NCBI GenBank assembly: GCA_964570765.1
Contig: CAZMZF010000003.1
Coordinates: 1 to 64,000 of the forward strand
Source: CAZMZF01 sp964570765
GTDB lineage: Bacteria; Zixibacteria; MSB-5A5; RBG-16-43-9
Direction: 5' to 3'
DNA length: 64,000 nt
Below, in pieces: positions 1 to 7,284 of this stretch. How positions within the stretch are numbered: position 1 is the first letter of the stretch; each line of letters starts with the position of its first letter. Position numbers and translations under genes: made by a program. The notes under the pieces are model-generated. The model made no database searches. It was given only the letters and a program-made list of their open reading frames with translations, and was not told where the DNA came from.

Positions 1-118
1 TCTGAATCTGGGTAGGCTGTGGAGAAACTTCCTCTTTCTTCGCCTTGCCAAAAGCTAGGACTGACCAGATTGTAAAGGCTAAAAGAACTAATAACACTAT
101 TAAAATACTTTTCTTCAT
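1..118 (-). CDS. Exported protein, 5' part only
   Basis: The gene runs off the left edge of the window; only about 39 codons are visible. They begin MKKSILIVLLVLLAF, a typical lysine-rich start followed by a hydrophobic stretch, and so a Sec signal peptide or membrane anchor, then a lysine/glutamate-rich stretch (GKAKKEE). The start at 116-118 is supported by a strong ribosome-binding site (GGAGG) a few bases upstream. A sigma-70 promoter at 532-560 points at it, leaving an unusually long leader of about 400 nt. The function cannot be judged from this fragment. Confidence 0.75.
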   Translation of the reverse strand, partial: MKKSILIVLLVLLAFTIWSVLAFGKAKKEEVSPQPTQIQ

Positions 119-525
119 TTGAAATCCTCCTTAGTAAACTTCTAAGTTGTAAAAAAAGTCAGGTTAACCATCCTTAAATCCGTTAAATCACCTCCTTCTT
201 TCCACCCTTCTCACCTCTAAAATTTTAAAAAAACAATTAGAGTTAGCTGGAATCCGTGGTTGTAAAGTGGGATGTTTCCAGCTAACTTTGGTGAAAAGGG
301 TGCAAAAACTCCCTTTTACCAATTCTGTGAGATCAAAATTGGTGTGACCTTTATATGAGGTAAAAACCAACCACTCCCCCGCCAATAGCGGGGGACGATT
401 ATTCTTCTCTAAACTTTTTTATTTTATCGGGGGAAGAAAAACTCGATACACCCACCAAAGCCCGAAGGAAGATTTTATTCTCTCCCTTTCCTTCTCCAGT
501 CCATTAAAGTCATTTTCCCTCTACG
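119..525 (-). other. Long structured 5' leader of the partial exported-protein gene
   Basis: Between the promoter at 532-560 and the start codon at 118 there is no credible reading frame, but on the transcribed (minus) strand there are four successive hairpins. First, CCCCCGC/GCGGGGG-type arms at 376-394. Second, ACCAATT/AATTGGT at about 319-343. Third, AAAAGGG/CCCTTTT at about 294-317. Fourth, a perfect 12-bp stem, AGTTAGCTGGAA/TTCCAGCTAACT, at 241-252 and 276-287, followed on the transcript by a run of seven Us (AATTGTTTTTTT). The last hairpin plus U-run resembles an intrinsic terminator inside the leader, which suggests attenuation or riboswitch-like control. I do not recognise a known riboswitch class. 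A 65-codon frame in the same interval starts with TTG, has no family resemblance and is rejected. Confidence 0.45.
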
Positions 526-531
526 GAATTA

Positions 532-560
532 AGTATAATATACAATAAAAAAGTTGTCAA
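532..560 (-). promoter_or_regulatory. Sigma-70 promoter for the gene at 1-118
   Basis: On the minus strand TTGACA (555-560) is followed after exactly 17 bp by TATACT (532-537). Transcription would start near 525 and read through the hairpin-rich leader into the exported-protein gene. Confidence 0.65.
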
Positions 561-938
561 GTAAAAAATGCATTTATTTAAATATTTTTTATATTTTTCT
601 AAGGTTACTATATTATCGTTATTAGGGTATAAGTCTTTAATAATTTTCCTTATCATATTCAAGGGATTGCTATTCATTTAAGCTAACTGTAATATTATCA
701 TAGTGTTGTATTTTATAAAAGATAGGAACTGAGTATACTTACTATTTGAATAAAAACCAGACTTAAAGACTGAGATTAGCTAACTTGTAGTTAGATAAAT
801 AATTAGTAATATTATCTACTAAAAATTAGAAATATATGTAGTAAATGCTCTTAGATAAGCAATAGACCTTACATACTAAAAATAATGCCTTACTTCAATG
901 GCTTGTCAATATTGACCTATTGTTATATATATCTACAA
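561..938. other. AT-rich intergenic stretch without a visible gene
   Basis: Very AT-rich sequence with stop codons in all frames. I see no RNA gene or strong hairpin. It separates the promoter of the partial gene from a penicillin-binding protein remnant and may be decayed coding DNA. Confidence 0.4.
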
Positions 939-1256
939 TTAATCAGTTTTAGGAAATCTTATCTTATCCTCAGCCGGGGGAAGGTCTTTCAAGGGATGGA
1001 GGTTACAATACTCTTTCGGTTCCGATTTTTCTGTAAAATAGTCTGTAGCGGTATTTGGACATCTGCTTGTGGCTAAAAGCCCGCTTTTCAGACAGACAGT
1101 TCTGAAGAAAACCCCTTCAGGTTTCTGAAAACCCGAAGCTTCCTTTTTTGAAGTAGCGAATTTCATAAATTCCGTCCAGATCGGTAGGGCTACTTCTGCC
1201 CCGGTTCCATGCTTACCTAAAGTTATTTTATCATCAAAACCCACCCAGACTCCTAA
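939..1256 (-). pseudogene. C-terminal remnant of a class A penicillin-binding protein (PBP1a-like)
   Basis: The translation contains the end of a PBP1a transpeptidase domain: LGVWVGFDDK, then KHGTGAEVALPIWTEFMKFA, followed by the family's Cys-containing tail (CLKSGLLATSRCP... YCNLHP). A complete family member has roughly 700-800 residues and carries glycosyltransferase and transpeptidase domains with SxxK, SxN and KTG motifs, none of which is present here. Upstream of LGVWVG the similarity stops abruptly and the frame is closed by a TAA near 1293. The terminator of the large beta-helix gene lies only about 95 bp further up. This is therefore a broken 3' fragment, left by deletion or rearrangement, rather than a small functional gene. 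A short frame beginning at GTG (1244) exists but its start is not supported by a ribosome-binding site. Confidence 0.75.
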
Positions 1257-1350
1257 TTTCCTGTCTCCCTGATTGAAAAAAATTAGAAATCTTTAGTACA
1301 ATCATTTCAGGCTCGCTAAAAAAGATTATGAAAAAAATCTATAAACAAAA

Positions 1351-1382
1351 AAAAGCCCCCGCCAGATGCGAGGGCTTTTTTT
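1351..1382 (-). terminator. Intrinsic terminator after the beta-helix/dockerin gene
   Basis: A GC-rich stem (AAAAGCCC.CGC / GCG.GGGCTTTT) with a 5-nt loop is flanked by A-runs on one side and T-runs on the other, so it can act in both directions. It lies 17 bp downstream of the stop codon at 1399. Confidence 0.85.
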
Positions 1383-1398
1383 AGTATGGAGAATGAGG

Positions 1399-4300
1399 TT
1401 ATTTCTCAACAGAATGTAGATGTAAAGGCATGGTATGTTTTGGTTTCTCAATCAGAGGTTTTGCCATAACTGGACTTGAAGACCCAGAGGAGAGGGCAAT
1501 TGGAGCTGGACCACCTTTAAACAAATAGTTAATCAGATAGATTACATCCGACACCGACACCTTTCCATCCCCATTAACATCCGCTACTATAAATATCTGA
1601 GGAGCAGGTCCACCTTTGAAAAGATAGTTGATTAGATAAACCACATCTGATACTGAGACCTGGCCGTCTAAATTGACATCTCCAAGCAGGATGGCGGGGT
1701 CAAAAGTAACCAGCCCTAAATCTGACTGATCTACCTTATGATAGATCTCTTCTTCGATTTGAGTATAAAGAGATTTACCCCAGTAGTTGTAGGTAGCGGT
1801 CTGGCTGTCATTGCAATACTCTAATAGTAATTCATAGTTGATATTATCATAAATGAAATTGTGATCTGCTGAAGCTCCTCCAATTAAAACTGAAAGAACA
1901 TCTGCGTTATTACCATGGGCTTCATTCAGAACGATCCCGTAGAAATTATCCTTGATTGTATTTCTCTTCAGATTAGCAGAGAGAGCTCCATAAGGATCAG
2001 TAGAACCCCAGAAACCGTAAGTGCTGTAATAACCTAATCCAACTATGTTATTATCCCACACATTGTTCTGGGCAGATCCTCCGCCATATAGAACTACCCC
2101 ACTGGTGCAAGCAGTAACATTATTGAAAGCAACATTTACTGGAGCTAAGATATAGACAGTCTGGATACCCTGGGCTGAATTAGTAACAGTATTATAAGAA
2201 ATGGAGGTGACCGCATCGTTACTATTCGTACCCAGGCAGACCTCTGATGAAGTAACTGTGTTAGAATCTATATTCCCATCAGAATACCAGTGATAGAAAA
2301 TACCCAGGGAGGCATCAGAGACATCATTATGCTTTACATTTCCAGAAGAACCCCAGAGCATTATACCAGCAGACTGCATGGACCAACCTTTCACATTGGA
2401 AACGGTGTTATGATTAAAGTCTACTCCGGTCAGATTATTAGGTGTCTGAGCTGAGGCATAGATACCTCTGAGATAGATATTTTTCACCGTACAGTTCTGC
2501 ACCTTCAGATTACTCCAGTCACCAGTATAATAATTAGTGATAATCCCATTTCGAGCGTCTAAGGTTTCTAAAGGAGTCAAAGTGGGGCTATCTCCATCAA
2601 ATGTAAACCCATCGATAGTTACATTTGAGGCTTGAACTACGCACATCTGCGAGCCTCTGAAGCTTGGAGGATCCTGAGGATTAGGTTGACCGATATCAGA
2701 GAAAGCGGGATAGACTGTAACTAAAGACTGTCCGACCCCCAGCAGAGACAATGATTTGTTAATCACAATATTTTCATTATAAATCCCTGCCAGAGCTTTT
2801 ACTGTGCTCCCAGAGACAAGATTAATCCCTTCTTGAATTCGGCCGGTTGATCCGACCTGAGGACTTCCAGCAAAAACATTTAACACAGAGAAATCACCCT
2901 GGAACCCTAGTGTCCCAAGTTGCATATCAACACCACTATCGAGCCATGGAGTATAATCGATATCCGCAGAAACTGAATCACCGGATCCGCCTGCATTTGA
3001 AGCAACTTTTGGCCCACCTGCACTTCCCCACCAGTTAGCTGAGGCATCTTGAACAACTCCAGTTTGATTGACAAGCCCGTATGCGTTCCCGACAATACTG
3101 TTACCCAAGACAACTCCATTTAGAGTCGCGCCAGAGTCTTTGTAAAGCACAAATCCTGCAGTCCAATTTGCTGTGCTGTTCTCGTTTGCTGAAAAGTTCA
3201 GGGTCTCAGTGCCTAAAGCATCAGCCTCAATTCCGGTTCCGTTCCCTCCGCCGTTCATCTCATTTCGATTAACCGTAGTGGTTAAAGATGTTACTGTCTT
3301 GAGCGCGGTTTTAGTTTTTATAGAGCTGAGTTCCATATCGTAACCTGCTACTGGTGGTTGTTTACTGTTTCCTTTTCCCGGATCAGCCAAAATCCCCCAC
3401 CAGAATGGGGTTGAACCCATCCCAGCCAGTGTATTGGAAACCGAGTTACTTGAGACTGCTCCCTGAGAATTGATGTACCATATGCCGACCATCGATTCCA
3501 GGACGTTATTGCGGGTCACAGAAACAGTGCTGGAGGCACCCAGGATCAAAATACCGGTTGAAGACCAGGTAAAAGGCGTGTAAGCGAATCCGCTCACTAT
3601 GTTGCTATCCACAATCCCGGTGGCGTTTGTACCCAGTTGAATCCCATTCTGCGCAATAAAGTTGACCGGCCCAGCACCAGTCACGTTATTCCCTTTCGCT
3701 AAGACCATTAGATTTGCGCCTAAGAGTGCCATTCCATTTTTCTGAAATCCGTAAACAACGTTGTCAGTTACTTTCAGAGTTCTGGCAGTGCCGTTATCAG
3801 TCAGCGCATATATACCGAGTCCGTGCTGTGCCCCGTCGATCGGGTTATTGCGGATATCCTTAATCGTGCAGCGGTTTACCCCTCCGCCTGCATTCCTGTA
3901 CCCAACTCCCAGGAAGCGGTAATTGGCATTACCCCTGCCCGCACCATCTATAGTGAAATCGTTGATGGTTACACCGGAGACATCGTGCACGTATACGATG
4001 GGATAATTGTTATTAGTACCTGTTACGAAAAACTTTGCCAGATTAGCCGGAGATTTAATGGTTGTGGATGAAGCTCCGGCTCCCTGCAGGGTGAGCGGCT
4101 TGACAACCTCCACCTGTTCCTCATACGTCCCAGCCAGAACGTTGACAGTGCCGTCCGAGGCAACCTTAGTAACGCCGTCCTGAATTTTATCAAATGCATC
4201 GTATCCGAAAAGATGACCGCCAACCGAATCACCGCAAGGAGTTCCAGCCCAGTCATCATCCACCCAGACAATAGCTGGAGCTTGTGGATAATGGTCTATA

Positions 4301-6858
4301 CTACCTGCAGTTCCAGAAATATTATATTGATTTGGATATCCGGAATTGTAAGCCCAATCATCCCAGAAGTTACCCTTGTCAACTCCATTGTCCCAGGTAT
4401 TACTTGAGCCATTATCTGTTGCATTAGTGGTATTGCACATTAATATATTGTTAAAAATGTCCAGACCTGTAGAAGCTCCCGCTCCAGTATACCATACCGC
4501 AACTTCAATCCCTTTATTAACACCTATGATGTCATTATCCTGAATATTAGCATTGTTATTTGGTCCACGAAGACGGAGGCCGTAACTATCTGTTCCGCCT
4601 GAGCCTTTAACCTTGTTACCGCTGATGATAGCGTTATCAACTCCACCCTGAGCTGCCTCAGCCGGAGTAGTGCCAGCATTAGCAAGTATAATCCCCGCAT
4701 GCTGATTCTCAGGACCGGTTCCAATCGCTTTAATCGTATTGTCTTTGATCTCCACATTGGTGAACTTGTTAACCTCTGGCACATCCGGGTATCCGCCAAC
4801 AAAGTGAATACACCTGCCAGCGTAATCGGAGAAGGTATTACCATTCACCTGCTGAAGATGAGGTACATCCAATCCACCATAAGTAGTAGCAAATACTCCA
4901 TAAGCTGAATAGACGGGTCCAATCGGGGGTGGTTCCGGTGGATAGATTTGCGATTGCAGGTGATGGATGTTATTATTAAGTATTTTAACTGGACCTTCGG
5001 GAAGTTCGATGAGCACAGCCGCCCACATCTGTTCAAATTCGTTGCTCTGGACAGTGACTGTCCCACCGTTATTTTTTACTACGTAAAACGCATAATCCCA
5101 GTGGTCCGGGTCTGAAGGACCGTAACCAACGAAATGGCAGTTCTGAACAGTTAACGTGGCTGTGTTGATGTAATCCACCATTGTCAAGACCCAGTCATCT
5201 GGAACAGTTCCAGTATATCCTGGATTCTGTAAGGTGAAACCATCTATTATTATTGTTCCGGTGGCTGAAGATGTAATGAGTACCGTGCCATCACCATACG
5301 TGTTTAAGTCACTTTTACCACCGTCTATGATAGTAGTCGCAGATCCTGCTCCTAATAAACTCACTGCCTTACCAATTCTGATCTGAACTACATTGTATGT
5401 TCCTGACGCTACATTCACCTTGCCACCATAAGCCACCGCAGCAATCCCATCCTGAATTTTATCGAAATGGTCATATTCCCAGCCCGGAGTGGAAGAATTG
5501 TAATTATCATCTACCCAGACCTCAGCCGGAACCAGTAAAGAGATAGCCCAGAGAACTTCACCCTCCTCCTCAGGAAACTCATACCAGCCATCCCAGTACC
5601 AATTACCATTGGCTCTCTGTTCGCTCACCAGCCAGTTGATTCCATCTATACAAGCAGATTTAGCTTGAGTTCCTCCATAAGCCATCAGAGCCATTATGGC
5701 ATAGGCAGTGGTCTGATAGTCTCCTCCGGTATAATCATCACTCCAGTCCCAGGCACCTTTGGGCGTTTTGGAAACGCCATCATTTTGATAGCTCAAAAGG
5801 GTGGTAGCAAGCTGATCTCTTTCAGTGGGGTGGGTTCCTGAAACTGTAAAAGCCTCTAAAGCTCCTGCAATACCCATAGTCCACCACCACTCACTCCTGT
5901 TGGTTTCATCAAAATATCCAGGGTTATTATTATAGATGTCTTCATAGATGACCTGTGCAAAGGTATCTGCATCCGCATCATAACCCTGTCCCGGGAAATA
6001 ATCATTCAACTTTGATGCTCCCACTGTTAGTAAGTTGATATCCCAGGGAATGACACCATCACCATTAATCCCTCGTGCATTTACAATCGTATCAGCCCAG
6101 GCTTTGGCTGACCCGTAGTAAGTCTTTTTAGCATCATATCTTGACTTAGCTAAATTGGCATATTTGCTGTCACCGGTTTTTTCTGACAGCTTGACCAGGA
6201 ATGGAAAGTCACCACCACTATCTATTGTGGGGTCTGCTAACGTTCCAGTATATACATCTTCTAAAGCTGTCCAGGTACTGAGTGCAGGAGGATAGGGTTT
6301 GCCGCTCAGTGCCATATAGGCACCTAAAACACCTCCTGCAGTTGCCCCATAGGTATTGGTGGGGCTGGCGGAGTTACTATGAGCAGTGATAGTTGAGTCG
6401 ATCTGCCAATCCCAACCACCATCCTCCAGGTCAGCATCCGGGTCATTATTTCCAGCATTATCCTCAGTTATATCAGCCTGTAATCTAACCAGACGTTTAG
6501 CTCCATTCGAAAGTGCTGCAATATAGTCGATAGAGGTAACCAGGGCTTCCGGAGCAGAAGTTGTGGTTCTATTGGCTGGAGGTTTAAAGTTATCCCGGCT
6601 TAATTTCTGGACGTTCAGAGGATCAAAAGGGGCAATCGGGAATGTTTTTGAATCTTTAAGCCAGTCGGATAGCTCTACCGGACTGGGATATTTTATCTCT
6701 CTCTCGGAATTAACTAATGACTTCGCTGGAGTAAGTTCTATTTTACGCGGTAATGCTTGTTCTCTATCTTTTCCGCTCAGCGCATAAGTATTAATAGCGA
6801 TAAAAATAATGACTAAAAAGCAACAAAGAAAAATGATACAAAATTTTTTATAGTTCAT
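1399..6858 (-). CDS. Giant secreted cyclase-toroid / beta-helix / dockerin protein
   Basis: An 1819-residue exported protein. A signal peptide (residues about 1-27) is followed by a region of about 300 residues with alpha/alpha-toroid repeats like those of prenyltransferases and squalene cyclases (GGWDWQID, TAYAIMALMAYGG, EGEVLWAISLL). Then come three long right-handed parallel beta-helix segments of the pectin-lyase type. Each opens with a similar start (FDKIQDGIAAVA, FDKIQDGVTKVA, GRIQEGINLV) followed by a G-x-Y and a LLGAG-type turn. Near residues 1720-1785 two dockerin-like EF-hand repeats each end in LINYLFKGGPAP. This domain order suggests an extracellular or surface polysaccharide-binding or cleaving protein. 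I see no specific catalytic residues and do not assign a substrate. The toroid lacks an obvious DxDD motif, so a terpene cyclase role is unlikely. It has its own promoter at 7155-7183 and terminator at 1351-1382. Confidence 0.9.
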   Translation of the reverse strand: MNYKKFCIIFLCCFLVIIFIAINTYALSGKDREQALPRKIELTPAKSLVNSEREIKYPSPVELSDWLKDSKTFPIAPFDPLNVQKLSRDNFKPPANRTTTSAPEALVTSIDYIAALSNGAKRLVRLQADITEDNAGNNDPDADLEDGGWDWQIDSTITAHSNSASPTNTYGATAGGVLGAYMALSGKPYPPALSTWTALEDVYTGTLADPTIDSGGDFPFLVKLSEKTGDSKYANLAKSRYDAKKTYYGSAKAWADTIVNARGINGDGVIPWDINLLTVGASKLNDYFPGQGYDADADTFAQVIYEDIYNNNPGYFDETNRSEWWWTMGIAGALEAFTVSGTHPTERDQLATTLLSYQNDGVSKTPKGAWDWSDDYTGGDYQTTAYAIMALMAYGGTQAKSACIDGINWLVSEQRANGNWYWDGWYEFPEEEGEVLWAISLLVPAEVWVDDNYNSSTPGWEYDHFDKIQDGIAAVAYGGKVNVASGTYNVVQIRIGKAVSLLGAGSATTIIDGGKSDLNTYGDGTVLITSSATGTIIIDGFTLQNPGYTGTVPDDWVLTMVDYINTATLTVQNCHFVGYGPSDPDHWDYAFYVVKNNGGTVTVQSNEFEQMWAAVLIELPEGPVKILNNNIHHLQSQIYPPEPPPIGPVYSAYGVFATTYGGLDVPHLQQVNGNTFSDYAGRCIHFVGGYPDVPEVNKFTNVEIKDNTIKAIGTGPENQHAGIILANAGTTPAEAAQGGVDNAIISGNKVKGSGGTDSYGLRLRGPNNNANIQDNDIIGVNKGIEVAVWYTGAGASTGLDIFNNILMCNTTNATDNGSSNTWDNGVDKGNFWDDWAYNSGYPNQYNISGTAGSIDHYPQAPAIVWVDDDWAGTPCGDSVGGHLFGYDAFDKIQDGVTKVASDGTVNVLAGTYEEQVEVVKPLTLQGAGASSTTIKSPANLAKFFVTGTNNNYPIVYVHDVSGVTINDFTIDGAGRGNANYRFLGVGYRNAGGGVNRCTIKDIRNNPIDGAQHGLGIYALTDNGTARTLKVTDNVVYGFQKNGMALLGANLMVLAKGNNVTGAGPVNFIAQNGIQLGTNATGIVDSNIVSGFAYTPFTWSSTGILILGASSTVSVTRNNVLESMVGIWYINSQGAVSSNSVSNTLAGMGSTPFWWGILADPGKGNSKQPPVAGYDMELSSIKTKTALKTVTSLTTTVNRNEMNGGGNGTGIEADALGTETLNFSANENSTANWTAGFVLYKDSGATLNGVVLGNSIVGNAYGLVNQTGVVQDASANWWGSAGGPKVASNAGGSGDSVSADIDYTPWLDSGVDMQLGTLGFQGDFSVLNVFAGSPQVGSTGRIQEGINLVSGSTVKALAGIYNENIVINKSLSLLGVGQSLVTVYPAFSDIGQPNPQDPPSFRGSQMCVVQASNVTIDGFTFDGDSPTLTPLETLDARNGIITNYYTGDWSNLKVQNCTVKNIYLRGIYASAQTPNNLTGVDFNHNTVSNVKGWSMQSAGIMLWGSSGNVKHNDVSDASLGIFYHWYSDGNIDSNTVTSSEVCLGTNSNDAVTSISYNTVTNSAQGIQTVYILAPVNVAFNNVTACTSGVVLYGGGSAQNNVWDNNIVGLGYYSTYGFWGSTDPYGALSANLKRNTIKDNFYGIVLNEAHGNNADVLSVLIGGASADHNFIYDNINYELLLEYCNDSQTATYNYWGKSLYTQIEEEIYHKVDQSDLGLVTFDPAILLGDVNLDGQVSVSDVVYLINYLFKGGPAPQIFIVADVNGDGKVSVSDVIYLINYLFKGGPAPIALSSGSSSPVMAKPLIEKPKHTMPLHLHSVEK

Positions 6859-7154
6859 TTCAGTTCCCCTTGCTTATAATTTATTAGGTATCTAACGAAT
6901 TGATTAAAGCAGAAAAAAACCCTGTTACTCCAGTATCACCTCCTCTATGAAAAAATTCTTCCTGAAAACCCTGTAAATTTTCACAAAGACAAAAATCCTC
7001 TCTGTCTATCTTTGACTCTTAAAGGAAGACCATAGATTCACCTCCTGGGCATTGCCCGGTATATTATTAAGTTATCTCTTGGGTTTCATTGGACATAAAA
7101 AATCCATACCCGGACCTTGCTTGCCCCCTCCAACAAGACAGGCATGGTGTTTTT
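6859..7154 (-). other. About 290-nt untranslated leader of the beta-helix gene
   Basis: Transcribed region between the promoter at 7155-7183 and the start codon at 6858. It contains an internal AGGAGGTGA followed by an ATG near 7030 that opens only a very short frame, and weak hairpins. No known riboswitch class is recognisable. Confidence 0.4.
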
Positions 7155-7183
7155 ATTATAAGGGTAATAACTTACTTTGTCAA
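7155..7183 (-). promoter_or_regulatory. Consensus sigma-70 promoter for the beta-helix gene
   Basis: On the minus strand a perfect TTGACA (7178-7183) and a perfect TATAAT (7155-7160) are separated by 17 bp. The start codon lies about 290 bp downstream. The leader contains a short hairpin (CTTG/CAAG region around 7110-7130) and a false ribosome-binding site, AGGAGGTGA, near 7040, but no clear frame. Confidence 0.8.
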
Positions 7184-7284
7184 GATAATTTTTTTATATT
7201 CTAAATTTTATAAATTTATTTTCAACCATAAAAAGTCAGTATAAATAAGACTTAACTAATCTTCTTCATTATTAAAAATAACGT

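Noticed and set aside
188..385. 65-codon frame on the minus strand in the leader of the first gene
   Set aside because: Starts with TTG, has no ribosome-binding site and no protein-like composition, and is fully overlapped by RNA hairpins.
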